Notes: generated by a model not told the origin, from the letters alone. A DNA stretch of 64,000 bases from an uncultured Alphaproteobacteria bacterium (GCA_903897605.1 CAIUCH010000055.1:56295-120294), one strand, 5' to 3'; positions 41,948 to 50,330 are shown, counted from the first letter of the stretch. Made by a program: numbers and translations.

Positions 41948-43546
41948 ATGAGTGACGAACAGGCCGACGCCGTCAGCCGGCGGTCTTTGCTGCGCATGAT
42001 CGGCACCGTGGCGGGATCGAGCGCCATGTATGGCGCGATGACCGAACTGGGCTTCGCCAAGGAGTCGGGTTACGACGGCCCGCCCAAGCTGGGCAATCCC
42101 CGCCCCGGCACTTCGGTGCTGATTCTGGGCGCGGGCATCGCGGGCATGGTGGCGGCGCTAGAGCTGCGCGACGCCGGATATAAAGTGCAGATCCTGGAAT
42201 ACAACAACCGGCCCGGCGGGCGGAACTGGTCGCTTTATGGCGGCGACACCTATACTGAGCTGGGCGGCGCGACGCAGCAGATCAAGTTCGATCCCGGCCA
42301 GTATTTCAATCCGGGGCCGTGGCGGGTGCCGCATCACCATTACGGCATCCTGCATTACATCAACCGGCTGAATGTGCAGGTCGAGCCCTTCACCCAGGTC
42401 AACTACAACGCCTATCTGCATTCGACCACCGCGTTCGGCGGCAAGCCCAAGCGCTTCCGCGAAGTGATGGCGGACTTCCAGGGCCATGTCGCCGAGCTTC
42501 TGGCCAAGACCACGCAGCAAAGCGCGCTGGACCAGAGCGTCAGCAAGGAAGACCGCGAGATGCTGCTGGAGGCGCTGCGCCGCTGGGGCACGCTCGATGA
42601 AAATATGCGCTATGTGAAAGGCCGGAATTCGGCCCGCAATCGCGGCGCGATATCGGACGAAGGCGGCGGCATCCATTCCGAACCGGAATATGCCGAGCCC
42701 GACACACTCAGCCAGGTGCTGAGTTCGGGCCTGTGGCGTTCGGTCGGCAATGGCCAGAATTACGAATCCCAGACCCCGATCTTTCAGCCCAAGGGCGGCA
42801 TGGGCATGATCGGCAAGGCCTTCGGCAAGGAGCTGGGCAACATCATCCAGTACAATGCCAAGGTGATCGACATCCATCAGGACGACAAAGGCGTCACCGC
42901 CACCTATGTCGATACCGAGAAGGGCGGCCAGCCGCGCAAGGCTAGCGCCGACTGGTGCGTCTGCACCATTCCCGCCACCATCCTGTCGCAGATCCCGATG
43001 AATGTGTCGGGCAAGATGAAGACCGCGATCAACCAGCTGCCCTACAGTTCCTCGATCAAAGTCGGCTTGCAGATGAAGCGCCGCTTCTGGGAGCAGGACG
43101 ACCGCATCTTTGGCGGCATGAGCTATACCGATCAGCCCAATGCCCAGATCGGTTATCCGCAATGGGATTATTTCTCGAAAGGCAAAGGCGTGCTGCTGGG
43201 CGCCTATACATTCAACGCAGAAGCCTATCGCTACGCGTCGAAATCGCCGGAGGAACGCATCCAGGCGACTTTGGATTACGGCGAGAAGATCCACCCCGGC
43301 AATTACCGCAGCAATTACGAATGTGGTGTGGCGGTGGCCTGGCATCGCGTGCCCTTCACCTTGGGCTGCGGCGGCAGCTGGACCGAGGAAGGCCGCAAGA
43401 ACCATTATGACAATCTGTGCGCGCTGGACGGCCGCATCGTGCTGGCGGGCGAACATGCCTCGCGCCTGCCGGAATGGCAGGAGGGTTCGGTCACATCGGC
43501 CACCGATGCGATCACGCGGCTGCATGCTCGGGTGATGAGCGCGTAA
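41948..43546 (+). CDS. Tat-exported flavin amine oxidase/dehydrogenase, paralogue 1
   Basis: 532 residues. Tat motif SRRSLLRMIG in the first 30 residues, FAD-binding GAGIAGMVAALELRDAGY, LEYNNRPGGRNWS with the RxGGR loop, and a C-terminal FAD segment GRIVLAGEHAS...WQEGSVTSATDAI. The fold is that of flavin monoamine oxidases/NicA2. In Pseudomonas NicA2, electrons go to a c-type cytochrome (CycN), not O2. Here two cytochrome c genes lie 3 kb downstream, so a dehydrogenase role is plausible. About 80% identical to the gene at 44693 by eye. Confidence 0.85.
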   Translation: MSDEQADAVSRRSLLRMIGTVAGSSAMYGAMTELGFAKESGYDGPPKLGNPRPGTSVLILGAGIAGMVAALELRDAGYKVQILEYNNRPGGRNWSLYGGDTYTELGGATQQIKFDPGQYFNPGPWRVPHHHYGILHYINRLNVQVEPFTQVNYNAYLHSTTAFGGKPKRFREVMADFQGHVAELLAKTTQQSALDQSVSKEDREMLLEALRRWGTLDENMRYVKGRNSARNRGAISDEGGGIHSEPEYAEPDTLSQVLSSGLWRSVGNGQNYESQTPIFQPKGGMGMIGKAFGKELGNIIQYNAKVIDIHQDDKGVTATYVDTEKGGQPRKASADWCVCTIPATILSQIPMNVSGKMKTAINQLPYSSSIKVGLQMKRRFWEQDDRIFGGMSYTDQPNAQIGYPQWDYFSKGKGVLLGAYTFNAEAYRYASKSPEERIQATLDYGEKIHPGNYRSNYECGVAVAWHRVPFTLGCGGSWTEEGRKNHYDNLCALDGRIVLAGEHASRLPEWQEGSVTSATDAITRLHARVMSA

Positions 43547-43555
43547 AACAAAACT

Positions 43556-43701
43556 GTCATCCCCGGCGAGCGGCGCATCGAAGATGTGGCGCGAGGGAAG
43601 GGGATCCAGGTGTCGATTCCGCGCGGGGTTCAACACCTGGGTTGTTCATACGCTGCCGCTATGAACTCCCTCGGCGCTGGTCGCGCCTCGCCGGGAATGA
43701 C
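43556..43701. repeat. Dispersed palindromic repeat, family B, copy 2
   Basis: Opens with GTCATCCCCGGCGAG and closes with CTCGCCGGGAATGAC (inverted ends). Inner GGGATCCAGGTG and CACCTGGG are also inverted. 146 bases, in the gap between paralogue 1 and the DUF3761 gene. Confidence 0.85.
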
Positions 43702-43791
43702 AATTAAAGCGCGAAATAGCGGCGCGCCGGTTCGACCCCAGCGCGCCAACTATTCGCTGACTTACAAATCGCCTACTTCCCGGCAGATCGT

Positions 43792-44301
43792 TTACTTGCA
43801 GGCCTTGCCGTGATCGGGATGATTGCCGGCGGCGACGGCGGCGGCTTCGCTCATATACGAACCCGCTTTGGTCTTGCCGTAATATTTGTCGCCCTGGCAG
43901 TGATAGACCTTGGACGCGGTGTTGACCCACACCTGACCCGTGCCGCCGCCTGGCGCCATCGCGGCGGGCGCGGCCTTCATCGCAGCCGGAGCGGGCGCCG
44001 CCGCTTTCATGGCAGCGGCCGGTGCGGGAGCTGGCGCCGGAGCTGCGGCTTTCATTGCCGGTGCCGGTGCGGCGGCGGGTGCCGCCTTCATCGCTGCGGG
44101 TGCCGCCGCGGCCGCGGCGTACCAGGTTTGGACGCCTTTATGGCCACTGCAAGCGCCCGATTTGCTGGGCGCGGACGAATACGTACCGTCCTTGCAAAGG
44201 CCGGTGGAACCGGCGGGTGCGCCGGCGGGGACCTGCGCGAAGGCCGGACCGGCCGCAAGAAAAGCGCCGCCAATGATAAGCAGTGCGAGCTTGGTTTTCA
44301 T
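43792..44301 (-). CDS. Exported DUF3761 protein with Ala/Pro-rich linker
   Basis: 169 residues from ATG 44301 (AAGGGTG upstream). A signal peptide ends AFAQ; then a short DUF3761-type domain (STGLCKDGTYSSAPSKSGACSGHKG with four Cys/His-type residues in the mature part), a low-complexity Ala/Pro/Met-Lys linker, and a second small domain VYHCQGDKYYGKTKAGSYMSEAAAVAAGN. The linker consists of AAPAPAMKA-type repeats. Possibly envelope-located; function unknown. Confidence 0.8.
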   Translation of the reverse strand: MKTKLALLIIGGAFLAAGPAFAQVPAGAPAGSTGLCKDGTYSSAPSKSGACSGHKGVQTWYAAAAAAPAAMKAAPAAAPAPAMKAAAPAPAPAPAAAMKAAAPAPAAMKAAPAAMAPGGGTGQVWVNTASKVYHCQGDKYYGKTKAGSYMSEAAAVAAGNHPDHGKACK

Positions 44302-44386
44302 GAACATCACCCTTTTGGAGGAACGCGGTAAACGAACGCTAGGCCTGACTTGTGAACCTGTCCAGCTTGGGGATGCCAATGAATCG

Positions 44387-44498
44387 CGCTGGTCTTTTGG
44401 CTCCTAAGTTCGTCGCGCGCGCTCACGTGCTATCGCACGTTCCGCGCGTCTCCTACGCTGACGCTCGGAGGCCCTTGCCAGCAACCAAAATCCTGCGC
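44387..44498. repeat. Dispersed palindromic repeat, family C, copy 1
   Basis: Starts CGCTGGTCTTTTGG and ends CCAAAATCCTGCGC, imperfectly inverted. It shares GTTCGTCG, GCTCACG and CCGCGCG blocks in the same order with 54753-54850. A short piece of the same kind is at 55533-55557, directly before the GIY-YIG cassette. Confidence 0.65.
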
Positions 44499-44606
44499 AC
44501 TTGTGTAGACCCTGTCGAAGACGTGGAGAAATGCCACGGAATGCGGGGTATTTCGCGTCTCAATCCGTGACGTTTTGTGATCTGCGCCCGGCGCATGCGC
44601 GTTCGC

Positions 44607-44675
44607 GACAATTTGCGATGATGCCGCTGTTCACCCTGGGCCTGAAATCAGTATAAGCTTAAAGAAAATACAGAA
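44607..44675 (+). promoter_or_regulatory. Shared promoter motifs, upstream of the second amine oxidase gene
   Basis: GACAATTTGCGATGAT (44607-44622), GAAATCAG (44644-44651) and GAAAATAC (44664-44671). Order and spacing equal those at 41864-41930 while the surrounding bases differ, so the motifs are conserved rather than merely copied. Confidence 0.7.
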
Positions 44676-44692
44676 CCTCTAGGGGAGTAGTT

Positions 44693-46291
44693 ATGAGCGA
44701 TGCGCAAACCGGCCGGATGAGCCGGCGGTCTCTTCTGCACATGATCGGCACCGTGGCGGGCTCGACCGCCATGTACAACGCCATGACCGAAATGGGTTAT
44801 GCGCAGGAGAGCGGTTATGCCGGACCGCCCAAGCTGGGCGCAGTGAAGCCGGGCGCTTCGGTGCTGATCTTGGGCGCGGGCATCGCGGGCATGGTGGCGG
44901 CGATGGAGCTGCGCGATGCCGGTTATAAAGTGCAGGTGCTGGAATATAACGGCCGCTCGGGCGGGCGGAACTGGTCGCTCTATGGCGGCGACACCTATAC
45001 CGAGCTTGGCGGCTTCACCCAGCATGTCCAGTTCGATCCGGGCCAGTATATCAATCCGGGACCCTGGCGCCTGCCGCATCATCACTACGGCATTCTGCAT
45101 TACGCCAACAAACTTGGCGTGGCGTTGGAGCCGTTTACCCAGCTCAATTACAACGCCTATGTCCACAACACCAATGCGTTCGGCGGCAAACCCAAGCGCT
45201 TCCGCGAAGTGCAGGCGGATTTCCACGGCCATGTCGCCGAACTTCTGGCCAAGACCACCAAGCAGAATGCGCTGGACCAGAGCGTCACCAAGGAAGACCG
45301 GGAGATTCTGCTGGAAGCGCTGCGGGCCTGGGGCGCGCTGGACGCCAACATGCAATATGTGAAAGGCAAGGCCAGTTCCGTCCGGCGCGGGCCGATGGTG
45401 GATGACGGCGGCGGATTGAATTCGCTGCCGACCTATTCGGAGCCGGAGCCGCTCAGCCAAGTCTTGAACTCGTATATGTGGCGCGCCATCGGCTGGGGCC
45501 ATGATTATGAGTACCAGACCTCGATCTTCCAGCCCAAGGGCGGCATGGGCCAGATCGGCAAGGCGTTCGGCATCGAGCTGGGCAATCTGATCCAGTACAA
45601 TGCCAAGGTCATCGACATCCATCAGGACGACAAGGGCGTCACCGCGACGTACATCGACAGCCGCAACGGCGGCGCGCCGCGCAAAGCCATGGCGGATTGG
45701 TGCGTCTGCACCATCCCGGCCTCGATCCTGTCGCAGATCCCGATGAATGTGTCGGGCAAGATGAAGGCGGCGATCAATCAGATCCCGTATGGCGCGGGGC
45801 TCAAGATCGGCCTGCAGATGAAGCGCCGCTTCTGGGAGGAAGACGACCGCATCTATGGTGGCCTCACCTATACCAACCAGCCCAGCGCCATGATCGGCTA
45901 TCCGATGTGGGATTATTTCTCCAAGGGCAAGGGCGTGCTGCTCGGCACCTATCTGATGGGCGCGGGCGCCTTCGTCGCCGCCGCCAAGCCGCCGGAAGAG
46001 CGGATCAAGGACGCGCTGGAATATGGCGAGAATATCCATCCCGGCCAGTACAAGGCGAATTACGAATGCGGCGTGGCGGTGGCCTGGCATCGCGTGCCCT
46101 GGACGCTTGGCTGTTCGGGCCAGTGGACCGAGGAAGGCCGTGCGGCGCATTACAACGATGCCTGCGCCCTGGAAGGCCGCATCGTGCTGGCGGGGGAACA
46201 TATCTCGCGGCTGCCGGCGTGGCAGGAAGGTGCGGTGACCTCGGCGACAGATGCGATCACGCGTCTGCATGCGAGAGTCATGAGTGCGTGA
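44693..46291 (+). CDS. Tat-exported flavin amine oxidase/dehydrogenase, paralogue 2
   Basis: 532 residues, the same length as the paralogue at 41948. Tat signal SRRSLLHMIG, FAD loop GAGIAGMVAAMELRDAGY, SGGRNWS, and C-terminal LAGEHISRLPAWQEGAVTSATDAI. GGGGAG precedes the ATG by 6 bases. It is followed by two cytochrome c genes in the same direction after a 200-base gap with a palindromic doublet. Substrate unknown; by the NicA2 analogy a periplasmic amine donor is expected. Confidence 0.85.
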   Translation: MSDAQTGRMSRRSLLHMIGTVAGSTAMYNAMTEMGYAQESGYAGPPKLGAVKPGASVLILGAGIAGMVAAMELRDAGYKVQVLEYNGRSGGRNWSLYGGDTYTELGGFTQHVQFDPGQYINPGPWRLPHHHYGILHYANKLGVALEPFTQLNYNAYVHNTNAFGGKPKRFREVQADFHGHVAELLAKTTKQNALDQSVTKEDREILLEALRAWGALDANMQYVKGKASSVRRGPMVDDGGGLNSLPTYSEPEPLSQVLNSYMWRAIGWGHDYEYQTSIFQPKGGMGQIGKAFGIELGNLIQYNAKVIDIHQDDKGVTATYIDSRNGGAPRKAMADWCVCTIPASILSQIPMNVSGKMKAAINQIPYGAGLKIGLQMKRRFWEEDDRIYGGLTYTNQPSAMIGYPMWDYFSKGKGVLLGTYLMGAGAFVAAAKPPEERIKDALEYGENIHPGQYKANYECGVAVAWHRVPWTLGCSGQWTEEGRAAHYNDACALEGRIVLAGEHISRLPAWQEGAVTSATDAITRLHARVMSA

Positions 46292-46325
46292 CGAAATGCG
46301 GAGAATCGATCGCAGAACTCTGTTC

Positions 46326-46439
46326 GTCATCACCCGGCTTGGCCGGGTGGTCCACAATGATTAGTGACAGCAACGCTGTGACGAAAGCCTTCATGGATCA
46401 CCCGGACAGCGCTAGCGACAGCGTGGCGCGGGTGATGAC
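46326..46439. repeat. Palindrome pair, family A, without a nuclease gene
   Basis: Left palindrome GTCATCACCCGG...CCGGGTGGTCCAC at 46326-46355; right palindrome begins ATGGATCACCCGG (46393) and ends CGGGTGATGAC (46439) with an enlarged loop. CCTTCATGGAT at the right end is the same as at 55943-55953. The 37 bases between them carry no gene. Confidence 0.8.
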
Positions 46440-46500
46440 GGAAGGGGCTATTGCCAGGAAACCGCACGCGTTTCTGCGATACAAAAGAAGAGGATGATTT

Positions 46501-46908
46501 ATGAAATTGGTTGTGGCGGCAGCGGCGGCGATTATCGGCATCTGCGTTTCTTCCGGAGCCATCGCCGACGGGGCGCAGGATCTGGGCGCTGGCGCGATGA
46601 ACCGGGGCGGGCCGTTCAACTTCCAGGGCGGGCCGGCGATCTTCACCAATGTCTGCCAGGGCTGCCACATGCCCCAGGCGCAAGGCGCGGTGGGCGCGGG
46701 GATGTATCCGGCGCTGGCCAAGGACGACAAGCTGGAAACGGCGGGTTATCCGGTGGCGGTGGTGACCCATGGCCAGAAGGCGATGCCGCAGTTCGGCACC
46801 CTGTTGAACGACCAGCAGATCGCCGATGTGGTCAATTATGTGCGCGGCAATTTCGGCAACAAGTATAAAGACAAGGTCAGCGCGGCGGACGTGAAGGCCC
46901 AGCGGTGA
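46501..46908 (+). CDS. Periplasmic c-type cytochrome, small class I
   Basis: 135-residue precursor with a signal peptide ending AIADG. One haem site CQGCH and a distal Met in AMPQFG; the end is NYVRGNFGNKY. This is a soluble class I cytochrome c. It follows the second amine oxidase in the same direction and is the obvious candidate electron acceptor (compare CycN with NicA2). It is about 80% identical to the next gene. Confidence 0.9.
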   Translation: MKLVVAAAAAIIGICVSSGAIADGAQDLGAGAMNRGGPFNFQGGPAIFTNVCQGCHMPQAQGAVGAGMYPALAKDDKLETAGYPVAVVTHGQKAMPQFGTLLNDQQIADVVNYVRGNFGNKYKDKVSAADVKAQR

Positions 46909-46927
46909 CCCGCATTTGGAGAAAGCC

Positions 46928-47326
46928 ATGAAAATCGCCTTGCTCGCCGCGACGCTTCTGACCATTTCCACCGCCGCCATGGCATTCGCGCCCGCCGATT
47001 ATGGCAGCGAGCCGCTGGAACGCGGCGGCCCTTTTCCCTTTCAGGGCGGGGCGGCGATCTTCAAGGGCGTCTGCCAGGGCTGTCACATGCCCGATGCGAT
47101 GGGCGCTGTGGGGGCGGGGATGTATCCGGCGCTGGCTAAGGATGCCAAGCTGGAAACGGCAGGCTATCCGGTGTCGGTGGTGACCCATGGACAAAAGGCG
47201 ATGCCGGATTTTGGATCGCTGCTGAACGACCAGCAGATCGCCGATGTGGTGAATTATGTCCGCGGCAATTTCGGCAACAAGTATAGAGACAAGGTGACGC
47301 CGGCGGACGTGAAGGCGCAACGGTAA
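46928..47326 (+). CDS. Periplasmic c-type cytochrome, tandem paralogue
   Basis: 132-residue precursor from ATG 46928 (GGAG 9 bases upstream). Signal peptide ends AMAFA; haem site CQGCH, Met ligand in AMPDFG, and NYVRGNFGNKY end. Separated from the previous gene by 19 bases, so one transcript. Two tandem amine oxidases and two tandem cytochromes suggest paired duplication of a dehydrogenase-cytochrome system. Confidence 0.9.
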   Translation: MKIALLAATLLTISTAAMAFAPADYGSEPLERGGPFPFQGGAAIFKGVCQGCHMPDAMGAVGAGMYPALAKDAKLETAGYPVSVVTHGQKAMPDFGSLLNDQQIADVVNYVRGNFGNKYRDKVTPADVKAQR

Positions 47327-47335
47327 TTCCGATTC

Positions 47336-47450
47336 GTCATCGCCGTCCCCACGCTGACGCTCGGGACCATTCCGGCGATCCATTCTGACTTGCGATTGGA
47401 TCGCAGTGGTGCAAGTCTTTGTGGATGGCCCGGACGAGCCGGGCCATGAC
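47336..47450. repeat. Palindrome pair, family A, without a nuclease gene
   Basis: Left part starts GTCATCGCCGTCCCC and ends GGCGATCCAT with an enlarged loop; right palindrome GTGGATGGCCCGG...CCGGGCCATGAC at 47421-47450. GTCTTTGTGGAT before it resembles GTCTTTATGGAT at the second nuclease cassette (60649). Confidence 0.75.
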
Positions 47451-47463
47451 GAAGGGGAAAACA

Positions 47464-47982
47464 ATGAAAGCGATCACGGCTATCGTTTTTCTCTGCATCG
47501 CTACGCCCGCCATGGCGCAAACCGCGCTCAAGCCGGCGCTGGCGCCGCTGTCGTTCCTGGTCGGCAATTGGGACAGCGGCGAAGGCAAAGTCGCCGATAC
47601 CGGCGGCACCTCCAAGGGCGGCTCGGTGATGAGCGTGGAATCCGACGGCACGGCGATCCTGCGGCGCGATCACACCGAGACCTTCGACAAGGCTGGCAAG
47701 CCCGCCGGCGCTTTCCACCAAACCATGCTGATCTATCCCGACGGTGGCGCAATCCATGCCGACTATGTCGATGGCGAAGGCCATGCCATCCATTATGTCT
47801 CGGCCAGCGTGACGGCGGGAAAATCCGTCACCTTCACCAGCGCGGCGGGGCAGGGGCCCCTGTTCCGCTTGACCTATGAATTGCAATCACCCAAGGCCCT
47901 GGCGGTCACCTTCGGCATGACGCCGCCGGGCGCGACCGAATTCCGCCCCATCGCCACCGGCACCTTGAAGAAGAAGCGCTGA
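47464..47982 (+). CDS. Exported hypothetical protein, DUF1579-like beta-barrel
   Basis: 172 residues from ATG 47464, with a signal peptide ending PAMAQ. Sequence FLVGNWDSGEGKVADTGGTSKGGSV and YELQSPKALAVTFGM suggest a small lipocalin-like beta-barrel (DUF1579-type). It is encoded 35 bases before the FABP-like gene, with which it may be functionally related. Confidence 0.65.
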   Translation: MKAITAIVFLCIATPAMAQTALKPALAPLSFLVGNWDSGEGKVADTGGTSKGGSVMSVESDGTAILRRDHTETFDKAGKPAGAFHQTMLIYPDGGAIHADYVDGEGHAIHYVSASVTAGKSVTFTSAAGQGPLFRLTYELQSPKALAVTFGMTPPGATEFRPIATGTLKKKR

Positions 47983-48017
47983 CCGGCCGTCAAACCAATC
48001 GCCCATACGAGGACACC

Positions 48018-48668
48018 ATGCCGGCCATTCCCGACGACATCTTTACCGAGCCCGAATCCTCGCCGGATACCTTGGCCAATCTGGGGCCGCTGCGCCGCCT
48101 GGCGGGCGAATGGCAATCCGATCAGGGCGTGGACATCAATCCCAAGGCGGAGGGCCCCGAACGGCGCCTGTTCCGCGAACATATCCGGATGGAGCCGATC
48201 GATGCGCAGACCAATGGCCCCCAGCTTCTGTATGGGCTGCGCTATCACATCCATATCAACACGCCGGAAGAAGCCATCACCTTCCACGATCAGGTCGGTT
48301 ACTGGTTGTGGGAGCCGGCCACCGGGCTGATCATGCAGACCATCGCCATTCCGCGCGGACAGGTGGTGCTGGCGGGCGGGACGGCGAAGCCCGACGACAA
48401 ATGCATTTCGGTGGAAGCGCGGCGCGGCGACACACGCTTCGGAATTTGCTCGACGGGTTTTCTCGAGGAAGCGTTTCGCACCGACTATTACCGCATCGAC
48501 ATCACCTTCCATGATGACGATAGCTGGACCTATGTGACGCGGACCGACCTGGCGGTGCGGGGCAAGACGCCGCCATTCGACCACCGCGATACCAACATTA
48601 TGCGGCGGATCGGCCCGCCCATACCAAACCCGCTCGCCAGCCTTTCGAAAACCGGCAAGGCGGGCTAG
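48018..48668 (+). CDS. FABP/nitrobindin-like heme-binding beta-barrel protein
   Basis: 216 residues without a signal peptide. GPLRRLAGEWQSDQGVDINPKAEGPERRLFREH and HDQVGYWLWEPATGLIMQTIAIPRG are the usual landmarks of the heme-binding beta-barrel (nitrobindin/DUF1794-like) family, and SWTYVTRTDLAVRGKTPPFDHRDTN follows. It may bind haem or fatty acid in the cytoplasm; the haem ligand His is not certain. Confidence 0.75.
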   Translation: MPAIPDDIFTEPESSPDTLANLGPLRRLAGEWQSDQGVDINPKAEGPERRLFREHIRMEPIDAQTNGPQLLYGLRYHIHINTPEEAITFHDQVGYWLWEPATGLIMQTIAIPRGQVVLAGGTAKPDDKCISVEARRGDTRFGICSTGFLEEAFRTDYYRIDITFHDDDSWTYVTRTDLAVRGKTPPFDHRDTNIMRRIGPPIPNPLASLSKTGKAG

Positions 48669-48728
48669 CTCACGAATTTTTCGTGGCGCCAAAACATTGT
48701 CATAATTTCTGTGATTTTCTGGAAGCCG

Positions 48729-48917
48729 ATGGCGATGGACCACACCGACAAGACCGCCGAGCTCGCAAAGCTGTTCGCCGAGCTGGGCGAGATCTATGTC
48801 CGCGCCCGCGAAGGCGTCACCGCCCCCGCCACCACCCAGGTGTCGCTGCATGTGCGCGAGGAGTCGGTGAAGGCCTCGGCCATCATCCGTCGCATCCGCG
48901 AAATTCAGGGATTGTGA
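48729..48917 (+). CDS. Small helical protein, hypothetical
   Basis: 62 residues from ATG 48729 (GGAAGCC upstream). Amphipathic helices LAKLFAELGEIYVRAREGV and SVKASAIIRRIREIQGL. Its 3' end overlaps the 3' end of the gene on the opposite strand by 13 bases. No family recognised. Confidence 0.5.
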   Translation: MAMDHTDKTAELAKLFAELGEIYVRAREGVTAPATTQVSLHVREESVKASAIIRRIREIQGL

Positions 48918-49132
48918 CGCGCCTCGCGCTCCGGCATCTCAACCGACATGCGCAACAATTCTTCCGGCTCGATCCAGCGGCCGCCCGCCATGGCGATCAT
49001 GGCGGTGACCTGGTGCACGGGGCTGAGCTCGTCGCGCCAATAGCGGATGCAGGCGGCCAAGGTGCCGCTGTAATTGGGTTTGTTGCCGGGTGGCACAAGG
49101 ATAGCCGGCATATTCCACGGAATCTGTCTCAT
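48905..49132 (-). CDS. Small protein, hypothetical
   Basis: 75 residues from ATG 49132 (GAGGG seven bases upstream). MRQIPWNMPAILVPPGNKPNYSG, CIRYWRDELSPVHQV and MAGGRWIEPEELLRM. Pro-rich start and a helical middle. No recognised family; the overlapping 3' end with the opposite gene is short. Confidence 0.55.
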   Translation of the reverse strand: MRQIPWNMPAILVPPGNKPNYSGTLAACIRYWRDELSPVHQVTAMIAMAGGRWIEPEELLRMSVEMPEREARHNP

Positions 49133-49270
49133 TTTGCCCTCCCTCGGCTCAAGACAGATGGGTCTTTGCAACCGGGATGCCAGGATCGTGGCAACGTTAA
49201 CGCGCCAAGCGCCGAGTGACCCGGGCGGGCGGAAGCGCTAAACTGCGCGCCGTCTCACCGGGAGATCATC

Positions 49271-49723
49271 ATGCGGTCATGGATCATCGCGGGCCTGCTG
49301 CTGGCGGCATCCGCCGGCGCGGCACTGGCGGCGGACACGGCCGCCATCCAGTTTCGTCCGGTGGTGGATTGCGACACCCATCCGGGCGCCGAACATCTGT
49401 CGATCTATTCGCCCCAGGCGCATTGCCTGGGCGAGCCGGTGGTGACCGAGCGGGATTTCGTCCGGCTGGAACGGCTGAGGCTGGGCGGCTCGCCGATCCT
49501 GCGCGGCGAGCTGACGGAGGAGGCGCAATTGCGCTTCTATGAATTCACCGTGCATCACCGCTTCCGGCCGATGGCGCTGCTGGTGCAAGGCCGTCCCACC
49601 GAAGTGTGGGTGGTGCGCGGCCCCTCCTATCCGGTCTGGCTGTTGGTGAGCGGCGGCTATCTCAGCGACGCCGAAGCCAACCAGGTCGCCGACAAGTTTT
49701 ACGCTGACGGCGGGCGGGATTAG
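49271..49723 (+). CDS. Exported hypothetical protein
   Basis: 150 residues with a signal peptide ending AALAA. PVVDCDTHPGAEHLSIYSPQAHC contains the only two cysteines of the mature protein (a likely disulfide). The ALLVQGRPTEVWVVRGPSY segment looks like a small alpha-beta domain as in the SecD head subdomain. GGGAG precedes the ATG by 7 bases. Confidence 0.6.
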   Translation: MRSWIIAGLLLAASAGAALAADTAAIQFRPVVDCDTHPGAEHLSIYSPQAHCLGEPVVTERDFVRLERLRLGGSPILRGELTEEAQLRFYEFTVHHRFRPMALLVQGRPTEVWVVRGPSYPVWLLVSGGYLSDAEANQVADKFYADGGRD

Positions 49724-49731
49724 TCCTCACT

Positions 49732-49859
49732 GTCATTCCCAGTCGCGCCGTGACGCGTAAGCGTCATGGCAAGGAGAAGGGAATCCAGGTGCCCGCAACA
49801 GACGCCTGGGTTCCCTTCCCTCGCGCCGCATCTTCGATGCGCCGCTCGCCGGGAATGAC
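49732..49859. repeat. Dispersed palindromic repeat, family B, copy 3
   Basis: Ends GTCATTCCC and GGGAATGAC are exact inverted copies. CCAGGTGCCCGCAACAGACGCCTGGG pairs internally, and CGCGCCG/CGCCGC blocks agree with copies 1 and 2. 128 bases, right after the stop of the preceding gene. Confidence 0.85.
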
Positions 49860-49919
49860 ATTTTGTATTGGGTGTTGAAATCCTGGCGTCACGTCGATAC
49901 TCGTTCCTCGAACAGCTAC

Positions 49920-50324
49920 TTACCTAATGCCCCCGGCATTGGAGATCGCGCCGGTGCACTTATTGATTTCCATGCGAAAGGTACCTCCGCCAGCCGAAAC
50001 AATGATTTCCTCCGATCCGCCAGGAACCAGATGTGGAGATTTCGGCTTCGCGCGCGAAGTATCGCCAACGTCCCAATAGCCTCCTTTGTCCATCACGACA
50101 ATGATCGGGAATTTTTTCGAATCGTCCGGCCAGACGGCATGCTTCACGGCTTTGAAGATGGCGCGCGCAGTCGCGATGTCGGGAACAAAGGGCTCGCCGC
50201 CAATCCCTCCGCTTTGGCATCGAAACGGCGGCTCGTCCTTGGCCGCAGAAGACGTGTCATTTAGAAAGAAAAGTACAGCCGAAAGCAGCGGAATTAGTGC
50301 GCACCAATACTTCGCAATCATCAA
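49920..50324 (-). CDS. NTF2-fold YbbC/YhhH-type protein, possible immunity protein
   Basis: 134 residues with a signal-anchor-like start (WCALIPLLSAVLFFL). The core PFVPDIATARAIFKAVKHAVW, FPIIVVMDKGGYWDVGD and GGTFRMEINKCTGAI matches a family whose members (YbbC/YhhH) lie in Rhs/contact-dependent toxin loci as likely immunity proteins. GC about 52%. No toxin gene is in the window, so an orphan immunity gene is inferred. Confidence 0.65.
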   Translation of the reverse strand: MMIAKYWCALIPLLSAVLFFLNDTSSAAKDEPPFRCQSGGIGGEPFVPDIATARAIFKAVKHAVWPDDSKKFPIIVVMDKGGYWDVGDTSRAKPKSPHLVPGGSEEIIVSAGGGTFRMEINKCTGAISNAGGIR

Positions 50325-50330
50325 ATTCTC

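Noticed and set aside
43610..43700. Short peptide frames such as LGAGRASPGMT within palindromic repeats
   Set aside because: The same words appear in each copy because the repeat is translated by chance; not genes.
42158..46357. Two long minus-strand frames opposite the amine oxidases
   Set aside because: They resemble each other only because the genes on the other strand are paralogues.
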